From Maricaulis sp. (GTDB lineage: Bacteria; Pseudomonadota; Alphaproteobacteria; Caulobacterales; Maricaulaceae), in NCBI GenBank assembly GCA_029251785.1, contig JAQXCQ010000101.1, positions 1 to 58,836 of the forward strand: a stretch of 58,836 nt of DNA, given 5' to 3'. A program made the position numbers and the translations under genes. Below are positions 25,028 through 34,358 of the stretch, in pieces. The notes below the pieces were generated by a model that made no database searches, was not told the origin of the DNA, and was given only the letters and a program-made list of their open reading frames with translations. Every line of letters begins with the position of its first letter. The stretch's first letter is position 1.

Positions 25028-26272
25028 TTATGTGCCCGGCGCAACGGTGAAGCAGGGTTGGTCCTGTGCCGCCAGCAGATTGCACAAATTGTCGGCTTGA
25101 ATGGCGCTGAGGGCTTCAAAGCGAGCGCGCCACAAACGATTGCCATTCACCTCGATCACCCGGGCCGCCGGTTGCGCGTCACCAAACTGGTTAGATGTGC
25201 TGGCGAGGGCTGACAGCCGGGTGTGGGCGGCATCAACGCTATTGTAGGCACCGACCTGGATTGACCAATGGCCGCTATTGGTGACGAGCAGGGTTTGCTC
25301 AAGATGCTGAGATGTGGGGAGAGATGGGCGGTTATCCACCACTTCAATTTCCGCCGGTGGTGCGTTTTGGGTCGACCCCATTTCGATCTCGTTGCGGGCC
25401 GGATTGATGCGCGGCGAATCGATACTGGCGAACATTTCGCTTTCGACGCGACTCTCGAGTGCATCGAAGGCGGCCTCCAGTAATTCTTCGGCATGGGCGT
25501 CGCGAGAGGCGGCGGTTGGCCCCCCGAGGACGACAGTGATGAGGCGATGCTCCCCACGAGCAGCCGTAACGACGACGTTGAAACCCGAGGCGCGAATATA
25601 ACCGGTCTTCAGGCCGGTCACCCCGTCAACGCGACCGACAAGTGTGTTGTGATTTTCATAGGTATTTCCATTCCAGACAAAACGCGTCTCCTGGAAATAA
25701 TGGAAATATTGCGGAAAATCCCGATCCAGCGCGACCGCGAGACGGGCCATGTCGCGTGCGGTAGTTGCTTGATCGGCGTTGGGCAGACCCGAGGCATTCT
25801 GGAAGATCGTCGATTGCAGCCCCAGCTCTTCACCGCGGGTCGTCATGTGTTGTGCAAAGAGACGTTCACTACCGGACAGGCGCTCACCAACTGCGATGGC
25901 GACGTCATTGGCACTTTTGATGACGAGAGCACGGATTGCGTCCTCGACACGAATGGTTGATCCGGCGACAAGATCGAGACGTGAAGGCGAGGCAGAGGCG
26001 GCCGTTCTCGACACCCGAATTTGATCATCCAGACCAATCTCTCCTTCCGCCAGAGCCTGGAAAAGCAGGTAGAGGGTCATCATCTTCGTCAGGGACGCTG
26101 GATGGCGTTGCGCCTGAGACCTTCGCGAGTGCAGCACACTGCCGGTATTGGCATCCACGACAAATGCCGCATAGCGAGAATCGTCCGCGCGCGCCGCAGC
26201 CTGGCTCGGCGTTAAAACCACGAGCATGGTCGTAAAAATTGCTAGCCATTCATGTCGAAAACCCCGGGTCAT
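25028..26272 (-). CDS. D-alanyl-D-alanine carboxypeptidase with SPOR domain
   Basis: A 414-residue periplasmic low-molecular-weight PBP of the S11 family, which trims the terminal D-Ala of peptidoglycan stem peptides. There is a signal peptide at about 1-28 (LAIFTTMLVVLTPSQAAA). The three active-site motifs are present: SLTK (Ser about 60), SAN in IKSANDVAIAVGE (about 118) and KTG in GVTGLKTGYIRASG (about 222). The C-terminal 75 residues form a SPOR domain (HWSIQVGAYNSVDAAHTRL), which binds denuded glycan strands and usually targets proteins to the division septum. The gene lies upstream of topA on the same strand and is divergent from clpS. Confidence 0.95.
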   Translation of the reverse strand: MTRGFRHEWLAIFTTMLVVLTPSQAAARADDSRYAAFVVDANTGSVLHSRRSQAQRHPASLTKMMTLYLLFQALAEGEIGLDDQIRVSRTAASASPSRLDLVAGSTIRVEDAIRALVIKSANDVAIAVGERLSGSERLFAQHMTTRGEELGLQSTIFQNASGLPNADQATTARDMARLAVALDRDFPQYFHYFQETRFVWNGNTYENHNTLVGRVDGVTGLKTGYIRASGFNVVVTAARGEHRLITVVLGGPTAASRDAHAEELLEAAFDALESRVESEMFASIDSPRINPARNEIEMGSTQNAPPAEIEVVDNRPSLPTSQHLEQTLLVTNSGHWSIQVGAYNSVDAAHTRLSALASTSNQFGDAQPAARVIEVNGNRLWRARFEALSAIQADNLCNLLAAQDQPCFTVAPGT

Positions 26273-26605
26273 GTCAGCGAATGTGCCTCACGGCTGTTTC
26301 CACGAGGTTAAGGATGACGGTTGGTCTTTATTTATTTGTGCGGCGCGTAACGGATGCTTGGCTCAGAATTCTTCGCATGGATGATCACATTGTGAACGAC
26401 CCCGCCATCGTCATGTCCGAATTTCGACAGAGATTTGTCTTGGCGTTTCCTTCTTGCTGTCGAAATGCAGGTTAAAATGACCAATTGAGCCTCAGGCGTG
26501 ATAAGTTATGGTGTTCCTCGGCTGTTTAAGAAGCCTTCAAATAGCCGTTCACCATACCTATTTACCAATCTGGGTGTCTCAAAAGTACATGAATACGGGT
26601 AAAAA
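26273..26605. other. 333-bp divergent intergenic region, D,D-carboxypeptidase / clpS
   Basis: No credible gene is present. A 9-bp perfect inverted repeat (TTTCGACAG at 26422-26430 and CTGTCGAAA at 26457-26465, 26-bp spacer) is the only clear structure and could be an operator or a cruciform. The stretch just before clpS is AT-rich. No convincing sigma-70 or sigma-32 promoter could be assigned by eye. Two oppositely directed promoters must nevertheless be here. Confidence 0.5.
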
Positions 26606-26935
26606 ATGACTAAACGAAATCAAGAAGATAACGATCATTTTGAGGAATCTGGCCTGGCGACGAAGACAAGACCAGCCACGAAGAAACCTTCGCTTTACCG
26701 TGTTCTGCTACTTAATGATGACTACACGCCGATGGAGTTTGTTGTGGAGATCCTGGTGGGGATTTTTCGCAAGTCACCGGAGGACGCTGCTGGAGTGATG
26801 CTTCATGTCCATCAAACCGGCGTCGGAATGTGTGGTGTGTACACATACGAGGTTGCCGAAACGAAGGTAGCCCAGGTTATGGACGCTGCAAGACGGTCTC
26901 AACACCCCCTGCAGTGTACGATGGAAAAGGATTAG
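26606..26935 (+). CDS. clpS: ATP-dependent Clp protease adaptor ClpS
   Basis: A 109-residue adaptor that hands N-degron substrates to ClpAP. A flexible charged N-terminal arm of about 28 residues precedes the core [24 protein letters not shown], which contains the N-degron pocket (Asn-Asp-Asp, Thr-Pro-Met). [24 protein letters not shown] follows, with the conserved pocket His. The stop and the clpA GTG are separated by a single base, indicating translational coupling. The Leu/Phe transferase that generates its substrates, Aat, is at 7418-8071. Confidence 0.97.
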   Translation: MTKRNQEDNDHFEESGLATKTRPATKKPSLYRVLLLNDDYTPMEFVVEILVGIFRKSPEDAAGVMLHVHQTGVGMCGVYTYEVAETKVAQVMDAARRSQHPLQCTMEKD

Positions 26936-26936
26936 T

Positions 26937-29267
26937 GTGGTGCCCTCATTCTCAGCAGATCTGGAAGACTCGCTTCATCGCGCATTGGGTTATGCCAACG
27001 AGCGCGGACATGAATTTGCGACATTAGAACATCTCCTGCTTGCGATGATCGATGATCAGGACGCAGGTGCGGTGATGAAAGCGTGTGATGTGGACCTTGA
27101 AGAGCTCCGTACAACGCTGGCCGAGTATATCGATACCGAACTGACAGAGCTCGCGGTTGATGATGACGAGGATGCCAAGCCAACAGCGGGTTTCCAACGT
27201 GTCATCCAGCGCGCTGTGATTCACGTCCAGAATGCCGGACGCGAAGAAGTGACCGGCGCAAATGTGCTCGTAGCGCTGTTCGCCGAGCGCGAAAGCCATG
27301 CGGCCTACTTCCTGGCAGAGCGCGATATGACGCGCTATGACGCTGTTAATTATATCTCTCACGGGATTGGCCGGAAGCCAGGCGCGAATGAAGAACGCGC
27401 AGTTCAAGGCACAGAAGAACCTGCTGAAAAGCAGAAAGAAGGCGATGCGCTGACCGCGTATTGCGTCAATCTGAACGAAAAAGCCAAAGCAGGCGGCGTT
27501 GATCCGCTGATCGGTCGCGAGAGCGAAGTTGAGCGCTGCGTCCAGATCCTTTGCCGCCGCCGAAAGAATAATCCGCTGCTGGTGGGTGATCCCGGTGTTG
27601 GCAAGACCGCCATCGCCGAAGGATTGGCGCGTAAAATTGTTGAAAACCAGGTGCCGGATGTTCTGGCCAAGGCGACAATCTACTCCCTTGATATGGGCTC
27701 GCTCCTGGCGGGTACGCGGTATCGCGGTGATTTCGAGGAACGCGTCAAACAGGTGGTTACTGAGCTGGAAAAGCTGGACGATTCCGTTCTCTTCATTGAC
27801 GAAATCCACACCGTAATCGGTGCGGGTGCCACGTCGGGCGGAGCAATGGATGCCTCCAATCTTCTGAAGCCGGCTCTGCAGTCAGGTAATCTGCGCTGCA
27901 TGGGGTCCACGACCTATAAGGAATATCGCCAGCACTTCGAAAAGGACCGCGCCCTGGTGCGTCGGTTCCAGAAAATCGATGTGGTTGAGCCTTCCGTTCC
28001 GGATACGATCAAGATCCTGCAGGGCCTGAAGTCCTATTTCGAAGAATTCCACGATGTGCGCTTCACCAATGATGCGCTGCAGTCGGCTGTTCAGCTTTCC
28101 GCCCGTTATATGGGCGATCGCAAATTGCCGGATAAAGCCATCGACGTGATTGACGAGGCGGGCGCGCAAATGCGCTTGATGCCAGCGTCAAAGCGTAAGA
28201 AGACGATTGGCGTCAAGGAAGTGGAAGGCGTGGTCGCTGTGATGGCCCGCATCCCACCGAAATCCGTGACCAAGGATGACGAATCCTTGCTCAAGTCGCT
28301 TGAAACAGATCTGCAGCATGTTGTCTTCGGGCAGGATGAGGCGATTTCCAAACTGTCGACCGCGATCAAATTGGCGCGCGCTGGTTTGCGTGAGCCTGAC
28401 AAGCCAATCGGTAGCTATCTGTTCTCCGGACCAACAGGCGTTGGTAAAACCGAAGTGACGAAGCAATTGGCGGACGTCATGGGTGTTGAGCTGCATCGCT
28501 TTGACATGTCGGAATATATGGAGCGTCATGCGGTTTCCCGTCTGATCGGCGCACCTCCAGGCTATGTCGGTTTCGATCAGGGCGGTCTTTTGACCGATGC
28601 CATCGACCAGCATCCACATTGTGTGTTGCTGCTGGACGAGATCGAGAAAGCACATCCTGACATTTTCAATATTCTGCTGCAGGTCATGGATAATGGTTGT
28701 CTGACCGACTCCAATGGCAAGAAGGTTGATTTCCGCAATGTTATCATGGTGATGACAACAAATGCGGGTGCCTCTGATGCACAGAAGGAAGCGATCGGCT
28801 TTGGCCGTGGCCGCAAGGATGACGAAGCGGACAAGGCGGTCGAACGTCTGTTCACGCCGGAATTCCGTAATCGTCTCGATGCGATTATTCCGTTTGCTCC
28901 ACTGCGTCCGGAAGTGATCGCCCGGGTCGTCGAGAAGTTTGTTCTGCAGCTGGAAGCTCAGCTTACAGACCGCGGCATTTCCTTCGAGCTGACTGCGGAT
29001 GCTACAGCCTGGCTGGCGGATCGTGGTTATGACAGCCGCTTTGGTGCTCGTCCGCTTGGACGTGTCATCCAGGAACACATCAAGAAGCCTCTGGCAGACC
29101 AAATTCTGTTTGGCGAGCTCAAGAAAGGCGGCTTGGTGAAGGTTGATGTCGATGCGGCGGATCCAGATAAGCTGGATTTCCACATCACGCCTGCCGACCG
29201 TCTCCTGCCGGTCAAGGCCAAGGGCAAGAAGCCCAAGGGCAAAAAAGGCAAGAAAGAACAGGTCTGA
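26937..29267 (+). CDS. clpA: ATP-dependent Clp protease ATP-binding subunit ClpA
   Basis: AAA+ unfoldase of 776 residues that feeds ClpP. An N-terminal Clp_N repeat domain (SFSADLEDSLHRALGYANER) binds ClpS. D1 has Walker A GDPGVGKTA and Walker B VLFIDEIHT. D2 has Walker A GPTGVGKTE and Walker B VLLLDEIEKAHPD, with the sensor region AGASDAQKEAIGFGR and C-terminal RFGARPLGRVIQEHIKKPLAD. The final 25 residues are Lys/Gly-rich (KGKKPKGKKGKKEQV), longer and more basic than in E. coli. The start is one of two consecutive GTG codons. clpP is not in the window. Confidence 0.97.
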   Translation: MVPSFSADLEDSLHRALGYANERGHEFATLEHLLLAMIDDQDAGAVMKACDVDLEELRTTLAEYIDTELTELAVDDDEDAKPTAGFQRVIQRAVIHVQNAGREEVTGANVLVALFAERESHAAYFLAERDMTRYDAVNYISHGIGRKPGANEERAVQGTEEPAEKQKEGDALTAYCVNLNEKAKAGGVDPLIGRESEVERCVQILCRRRKNNPLLVGDPGVGKTAIAEGLARKIVENQVPDVLAKATIYSLDMGSLLAGTRYRGDFEERVKQVVTELEKLDDSVLFIDEIHTVIGAGATSGGAMDASNLLKPALQSGNLRCMGSTTYKEYRQHFEKDRALVRRFQKIDVVEPSVPDTIKILQGLKSYFEEFHDVRFTNDALQSAVQLSARYMGDRKLPDKAIDVIDEAGAQMRLMPASKRKKTIGVKEVEGVVAVMARIPPKSVTKDDESLLKSLETDLQHVVFGQDEAISKLSTAIKLARAGLREPDKPIGSYLFSGPTGVGKTEVTKQLADVMGVELHRFDMSEYMERHAVSRLIGAPPGYVGFDQGGLLTDAIDQHPHCVLLLDEIEKAHPDIFNILLQVMDNGCLTDSNGKKVDFRNVIMVMTTNAGASDAQKEAIGFGRGRKDDEADKAVERLFTPEFRNRLDAIIPFAPLRPEVIARVVEKFVLQLEAQLTDRGISFELTADATAWLADRGYDSRFGARPLGRVIQEHIKKPLADQILFGELKKGGLVKVDVDAADPDKLDFHITPADRLLPVKAKGKKPKGKKGKKEQV

Positions 29268-29290
29268 GACTTGTCACTTCAATGAACACG

Positions 29291-29320
29291 AAAACGGCGC
29301 TCATTTGAGCGCCGTTTTTG
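29291..29320. terminator. Bidirectional intrinsic terminator after clpA
   Basis: A perfect 13-bp stem (AAAACGGCGCTCA at 29291-29303 with its complement at 29306-29318) carries A-runs and T-runs at its two ends. It lies 24 bp after the clpA stop and 88 bp before the recQ start. Confidence 0.9.
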
Positions 29321-29407
29321 TTTGCGCGGACAGCATTTGACCTGCACTATTTACTGACGTGATCGGGACGGTGACGCTAGAAACAGGCAGCTTGAAAGGC
29401 TGACACC

Positions 29408-31231
29408 GTGATCGATTCCCCGGCAGATATGCGCTCGGCGCAGGACATTCTGCAATCCACCTTTGGTTTTCCTGAATTTCGACCGGGGCAGGCGGCGATT
29501 GTTGATCGGCTGATGGCCGGCACAAATACGCTGTGTGTGATGCCGACCGGGGCCGGCAAGTCCCTGTGTTATCAAGTACCTGCTTTGATGATGGAGGGGG
29601 CGACCATTGTTGTATCGCCGCTGACAGCCCTTATGGATGACCAGATTGCCGGTCTCGCGGCCAATGGTGTGCAGGCCGCGGCCATCCATTCAGGCCGGAG
29701 CCGCGAAGATAATGTGGCGGCGTGGCGGGCGTTTCAGTCTGGTAAGGCCAAGCTTCTCTATTTATCGCCGGAACGTCTGATGACGGATCGCATGGTGGCG
29801 GCTCTGGAGACCGTGCACATATCCATGTTTGTGGTGGATGAGGCGCATTGTGTCTCCAAATGGGGTGCGAGTTTCCGACCGGAATATGAGTTGCTGGGCG
29901 GGCTAAAAAACAGATTCCCGAACGCCTGCATCGCGGCTTTCACCGCGACCGCTGACAACGCCACGCGACGCGATATTTCCGCCAAGCTTTTCGACGGGCA
30001 GGGCGACATTGTGGTGCACGGTTTTGATCGACCCAATCTGCAACTTTGTGTAACGGAAAAAACGAGTTGGAAGCCCCAGGTATTGTCCTGGCTGGAACCG
30101 CGTCGGGCCCAATCGGGTATCGTGTATTGCCTGTCTCGAAAGTCGACCGAGGAAGTGGCTGATTTGCTGGTCGAGCAAGGTTTTCGAGCTCTGCCTTATC
30201 ATGCGGGCCTGTCGCCGGAAACGCGTCGTGAAAATCAGGAAGCCTTCATGGCGGAGGACGCCGTGGTAATGGTGGCAACGATCGCCTTTGGTATGGGGAT
30301 CGACAAGCCGGACATTCGGTTTGTTTTCCACTTGAATTTGCCCGCTTCGATGGAGGCGTATTATCAGGAAATCGGGCGTGGTGGCCGCGATGGTGCTCCC
30401 GCCGACGCCATGATGCTGTATGCGCTCAAAGACGTGACAATGCGCCGTCGTTTCATCGACGAGGATGATGCGGACAGCGACCACAAACGCCGCGAACACA
30501 AGCGCCTGGATGCTTTGCTCGCTTATTGTGAAGCCTCGCAATGTCGCCGGGTGATGCTGTTGTCCTATTTTGGCGAGGACGATGCCGAGCCATGCGGCAA
30601 TTGCGATACCTGCCTGGACCCGCCGGACCTAATTGAGGCAACGACTGAGGCCCAAATGCTGTTCTCAGCCATCATGCGGACCGGCCAGATGTTTGGCGGT
30701 GGACACGTCATTGACGTGCTGCGCGGTGCAGATACGGACAAGATACGCCAACGCGGTCATGAGCAATTGCCGACTTACGGCGTCGGGCAGGACAAAGCCA
30801 AAACCTGGTGGCAGGGTCTGATCCGGCAAATGGTCGCGGGTGGATATCTGACGATTGATATCGAGGGATATGGCGGCCTGAAGCTGACCTCAAAGGGCGA
30901 CGGAGTCTTGCGGGGTCAGGGCAATGTGGAGATCCGCCAGATCAAGACGAAGGTCAAAAAGGCAAGCACGCGGAAGACTCGCATTGCGGCGGATATTGAG
31001 CTGTCTGACGTTGATCATGAACTTTTATCGCGTCTGAAAACCCTGCGCCGCGAACTCGCATCGGAGCGTAATGTCCCGGCTTATATTATCTTTTCCGACG
31101 CGACCCTGACCGACATGTGCCATCTGCGCCCGGAAAACCTTGATCAGATGGGCAGCGTTAATGGAATCGGCCCGAAGAAGTTGAAGGATTTCGGGACGCT
31201 CTTCCTCGAAGTGGTTCGAAGCGAATTCTAG
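29408..31231 (+). CDS. recQ: ATP-dependent DNA helicase RecQ
   Basis: A 607-residue 3'-5' superfamily 2 helicase for recombination and replication-fork repair. Motif I is MPTGAGKSLCYQVPA, motif II VVDEAHCVSKWGASFRPEY (DEAH; the family's CISQWG is CVSKWG here), motif III FTATAD, motif V VATIAFGMGIDKPDIR and motif VI YYQEIGRGGRDG. The zinc-binding RQC domain has CRRVMLLSYFGE...CGNCDTC, and an HRDC domain (LLSRLKTLRRELASERNVPAYIIF) ends the protein. The start is GTG; an ATG seven codons later is possible. Its stop is one base from the stop of the convergent HIT gene. Confidence 0.97.
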   Translation: MIDSPADMRSAQDILQSTFGFPEFRPGQAAIVDRLMAGTNTLCVMPTGAGKSLCYQVPALMMEGATIVVSPLTALMDDQIAGLAANGVQAAAIHSGRSREDNVAAWRAFQSGKAKLLYLSPERLMTDRMVAALETVHISMFVVDEAHCVSKWGASFRPEYELLGGLKNRFPNACIAAFTATADNATRRDISAKLFDGQGDIVVHGFDRPNLQLCVTEKTSWKPQVLSWLEPRRAQSGIVYCLSRKSTEEVADLLVEQGFRALPYHAGLSPETRRENQEAFMAEDAVVMVATIAFGMGIDKPDIRFVFHLNLPASMEAYYQEIGRGGRDGAPADAMMLYALKDVTMRRRFIDEDDADSDHKRREHKRLDALLAYCEASQCRRVMLLSYFGEDDAEPCGNCDTCLDPPDLIEATTEAQMLFSAIMRTGQMFGGGHVIDVLRGADTDKIRQRGHEQLPTYGVGQDKAKTWWQGLIRQMVAGGYLTIDIEGYGGLKLTSKGDGVLRGQGNVEIRQIKTKVKKASTRKTRIAADIELSDVDHELLSRLKTLRRELASERNVPAYIIFSDATLTDMCHLRPENLDQMGSVNGIGPKKLKDFGTLFLEVVRSEF

Positions 31232-31232
31232 T

Positions 31233-31664
31233 TTATCTGAGAGCGGCCCGGACTTTCGCCGCGTGGGCTTCCAATTCTGTCATATCCGCCATGCCACCGC
31301 CGTGTGGGCCGACCGTGTCTCCATTGATCCGGGGGATCAGGTGGAAGTGGACGTGGAACACAGTTTGGCCCGCCGCTTCGCCACTGAATTGCACCAGCAT
31401 GATGCCGTCCGGGGCGAGGGCCGTTTGCATGGCTTTTGCGTGCCGCTGCACCTGAGCCATTGTCGTCACAAGCGCTTCGGCTGACATATCCAACATATTG
31501 CGGACGGGTTCCTTGGGGATCACCAGCACATGCCCAGGGGCCTGAGGGAAGACGTCCATGATTGAGAGGACATCCGCGTCCTCATAGATCTTCACCGCGG
31601 GCATTTCGCCGCGGATGATTTTGGCAAAAATGTTCTGGTCGTCATAGGGGCCTGAAATGCTCAT
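31233..31664 (-). CDS. HIT-family (histidine triad) protein
   Basis: A 143-residue HIT protein of the bacterial Hint/HinT-like type, which hydrolyses nucleoside phosphoramidates or AMP derivatives. The N-terminal part is IFAKIIRGEMPAVKIYEDADV, then FPQAPGHVLVIPKEPV. The histidine triad is FHVHFHLIPR (about 107-116). The start ATG overlaps the stop of the upstream DUF482-type gene as ATGA, so the two are coupled. The physiological substrate is unknown. Confidence 0.95.
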   Translation of the reverse strand: MSISGPYDDQNIFAKIIRGEMPAVKIYEDADVLSIMDVFPQAPGHVLVIPKEPVRNMLDMSAEALVTTMAQVQRHAKAMQTALAPDGIMLVQFSGEAAGQTVFHVHFHLIPRINGDTVGPHGGGMADMTELEAHAAKVRAALR

Positions 31665-32878
31665 GCGTTAGTTTCCTCTGCACGCGCAGGGGCGCTGCTT
31701 GCTATGTCGGCTTTAAACGGGCTTTCCTGAGCAAGCAACTCGATCTTCTGGGACATTGCGGCGCGTTCCTGGTCGAGATAATCGCCAACGGCACCGCGAA
31801 GGCCCTCATGCGCGATCCAGTGGGCGGAATGAACCGCCTGGGCGCGATAGCCGCGAGCCAGCTTGTGTTCGCCCTGGGCTCCGGCTTCCACACGGCTAAG
31901 CCCGCGCGCGATGGCCGCGTCGATGGCTTGGTGATAGCAGAGCTCGAAATGCAGGTGAGGGTGCTCCTCCAAGCGTCCCCAATATCGGCCATAGAGCGCG
32001 TCGCTGCCGATGAAATTGAGTGCTGCTGCGATGTAGCGGCCTTCGCGTTTTGCCAGCACCAGCAGGATGTCGGCGGGCATACGTTGGTGTATCAGGTTGA
32101 AAAATTCACGATTGAGATAGGGATAACCCCATTTGCGGGACCCGGTTTGCTGATAGCAATTGAAGAACACATCCCAGTGTTCAGGCTGTAAATCGTCACC
32201 GGATAATGACTCTATTTCCAGGCCCGCCTGGGCCTCGCGGCGTTCCTTGCGCAAGGCTTTGCGTTTGCGTGATGATAGAGCGGCGAGGAAGTCGTCATAG
32301 GATGCATAACCGTTATCCTGCCAGACAAATTGGCGATCAAGTCGCGGCAGAAGCCCCGCGCGGTTCAACTCATCGGCCTCGTCGGCGACCGGAAAGTTGA
32401 TATGCCAGCCTGAGGCCCCCCATTGGAGCGCGCATTGTTGTGCACCTTGCATGAGGATGAGGCGGTTTTTTTGCGTGCGCGCGAGAATGCGTCGGCCGGT
32501 CGCCGGGGTGAATGGAATAGCGGTTAGCAGCTTGGGGTAATACTGGCCGCCCGCGCGTTGTAATGCGTCGGCCCAGGCATGATCGAAAACATACTCGCCC
32601 TGACTGTGTCCTTTGACGTAAAGCGGCAGGGCGCCTTGCAATTTTCCATCGTTGTCCTCGAGGAGCAAATGCCGGGGACCCCAGCCGGTTTCCTCAATTG
32701 CGCAACCCGATTCCTCGAGAGCTTGCAAGAAGTTCCAGCTTAGAAACGGGTCGTATTCTGCTCCAGGAGGATTGGCAATCGCATCCCAGGCCGTCGGGTC
32801 AATTTGTGATAAGCGCGTGATCGAACGCAGCGTTAATGCTGTGTCTGCTTGCGGGGCATTCTTAGTTGAACTGGTCAC
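31661..32878 (-). CDS. GNAT-like acyltransferase, COG3146/DUF482 family
   Basis: A 405-residue protein of the family annotated as peptidogalycan biosynthesis/recognition or BioF2-like acetyltransferase, with a duplicated GNAT fold. Recognisable family segments are PFLSWNFLQALEESGC near residue 45, GWGPRHLLLED, PLYVKGHSQGEYVFDHAWADALQRAGG, FVWQDNGYASYDDFLAALSSRKRKALRKERREA, YQQTGSRKWGYPYLNREFF and YGRYWGRLEEHPHLHFELCYHQAIDAAI. The start codon is GTG at 32878, three bases after the M48 gene stop. The substrate is not established. Order on the minus strand is M48, this gene, HIT. Confidence 0.88.
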   Translation of the reverse strand: MTSSTKNAPQADTALTLRSITRLSQIDPTAWDAIANPPGAEYDPFLSWNFLQALEESGCAIEETGWGPRHLLLEDNDGKLQGALPLYVKGHSQGEYVFDHAWADALQRAGGQYYPKLLTAIPFTPATGRRILARTQKNRLILMQGAQQCALQWGASGWHINFPVADEADELNRAGLLPRLDRQFVWQDNGYASYDDFLAALSSRKRKALRKERREAQAGLEIESLSGDDLQPEHWDVFFNCYQQTGSRKWGYPYLNREFFNLIHQRMPADILLVLAKREGRYIAAALNFIGSDALYGRYWGRLEEHPHLHFELCYHQAIDAAIARGLSRVEAGAQGEHKLARGYRAQAVHSAHWIAHEGLRGAVGDYLDQERAAMSQKIELLAQESPFKADIASSAPARAEETNA

Positions 32879-32881
32879 AAA

Positions 32882-34246
32882 TTATTGGTTGCGTCGCTGT
32901 CGGCGCATCTGACGCAAATCAGCGGCCGTTGGTTGACTGACCGCTTCGAGCTCCGTTGCCCGGAACCAGGCAGTCGTGCCGTTTTCCAGCCCGGCGCGCG
33001 CGCGACCGGCAAACTGATTTGCCCGCATGCGGTTGCCCACAGCAAAGGCCTGCTCGGCAACGGCGAGCTGCGCCAGCGGCGTGTTGCCATTACGCTCATG
33101 CACGATGGAAAGCTGATACCAGGCAAAGGAATTGTCGTGTTCAATATTAAGAGCCACCCGTAAATGACCGGCAGCCTCCTCCAGATATTCGGGGTTTTCC
33201 GTGGCGATCATTGCAATGGCCAAATTCACCCGAAGGAGCGGTGCCGTCGGCTCGAGATCCACCGAGGTTTGATGGTAGGGTATGGATTCAGCCGCACGCC
33301 CGCTCTCAAACAGCATCTGACCGAAAAGCTCATGAAAATATGGGTTGAGCGGTTCTTCATCAACGAGACTCTGGATTTCTGACTGGGCCTCGTCAATACG
33401 GGCTTCGCGGTAATAGGCTACGGCCCGGGCATAGCGGGCATAGAGCGATTGGTCGGTTTCCGGGTACCGAAAGTGGACAAATTGCGGTGCTGCCGTGAAC
33501 CCGTAAATTTTGGCCTGAATGCGCCGCAGGCGATCGACTTCGACCGGGGGATCCAGAACGCCGAAATGTTCGGCGGAATTGACGTTTTCTCTCAGGGCGA
33601 CAATGCGTTGAGATGATAGCGGGTGTGACCGAAAATACGGAAAACGGCGCGCCTGCGACATCACTTCCTGATAGCGAAAGCGTTCGAAGAAGGCGACGAG
33701 GCCTTCACCGGAATTGCCGCTGGCTTCCAGAAAATTCAAACCGGCCTGGTCGGCGGCGGATTCCTGGGCGCGGGAATAGGTCATGAATTGGAGCGCGCCA
33801 AATTGTTGACTGGACGCGAGCAGCGCTCCGGCAGCCTGACCTTCGCCAGCCAGTGCAGCGAGCACTCCAAGCCCGACACTGACAAACATCGGCACCTGAG
33901 CGGCGGCGAGGCCTTCATCGACCCGCGCGAGGTGTGCACCGGATATATGACCGGTTTCATGGGCGAGGACGCCGCGAAGTTGATTGGGGTTTTCGGCCTC
34001 GATAATGGTGCCGGTGTGGGTGAAGATATTCTGGCCCCCGGTGACGAAGGCGTTGATCGAGGGATCCGCGATTATGTACAGGCCGACATCATTGGGTTCC
34101 AGACCCGCCGCAATGAATAGCGGCGTGGTGTAATCGCGCAGCATATGCTCGATTTCGGTGTCGCGGATCAGGCTTTGCGCCAATCCGGGTGTCGCTGTGG
34201 CAGCTGCAATAACACACGCTGCGGCGATGGTCTTCAGGCTACGCAT
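32882..34246 (-). CDS. M48 metalloprotease with TPR domain (BepA-like)
   Basis: A 454-residue periplasmic zinc protease. The ATG at 34246 starts a signal peptide (MRSLKTIAAACVIAAATATP, cleaved at GLA). The zinc motif is HETGH in LRGVLAHETGHISGAHLARV (about 127-131), and the third ligand is in RAQESAADQAGLNFLEA. Residues from about 290 form TPR-like helical pairs (ARYARAVAYYREARIDEAQSE, LFGQMLFESGRAAESIPYH), as in E. coli BepA, which supports outer-membrane protein assembly and degrades stalled LptD. It lies 112 bp downstream of rne on the same strand. An open frame running upstream through the rne 3' end is a compositional artefact. Confidence 0.93.
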   Translation of the reverse strand: MRSLKTIAAACVIAAATATPGLAQSLIRDTEIEHMLRDYTTPLFIAAGLEPNDVGLYIIADPSINAFVTGGQNIFTHTGTIIEAENPNQLRGVLAHETGHISGAHLARVDEGLAAAQVPMFVSVGLGVLAALAGEGQAAGALLASSQQFGALQFMTYSRAQESAADQAGLNFLEASGNSGEGLVAFFERFRYQEVMSQARRFPYFRSHPLSSQRIVALRENVNSAEHFGVLDPPVEVDRLRRIQAKIYGFTAAPQFVHFRYPETDQSLYARYARAVAYYREARIDEAQSEIQSLVDEEPLNPYFHELFGQMLFESGRAAESIPYHQTSVDLEPTAPLLRVNLAIAMIATENPEYLEEAAGHLRVALNIEHDNSFAWYQLSIVHERNGNTPLAQLAVAEQAFAVGNRMRANQFAGRARAGLENGTTAWFRATELEAVSQPTAADLRQMRRQRRNQ

Positions 34247-34317
34247 CCTGCCTCCACTACAAAGTCCCCGCCTGTTGATGATAGCAGCACATCCCACAAG
34301 TGCCACCCGTAAGTGCG

Positions 34318-34353
34318 TCTCCCGCGAACCCGGTAACCCAGACTCGCGGGAGA
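34318..34353 (-). other. Strong hairpin just after the rne stop
   Basis: A perfect 10-bp GC-rich inverted repeat (34318-34327 with 34344-34353, 16-nt loop) begins 5 bp after the rne stop codon. There is no U-run after it on the minus strand. It could stabilise the rne 3' end or partly attenuate read-through into the M48 gene. Confidence 0.6.
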
Positions 34354-34358
34354 GGTGT

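Noticed and set aside
28188-29183. 331-codon minus-strand frame opposite clpA
   Set aside because: It is a shadow of the ClpA D2 domain with no supporting features.
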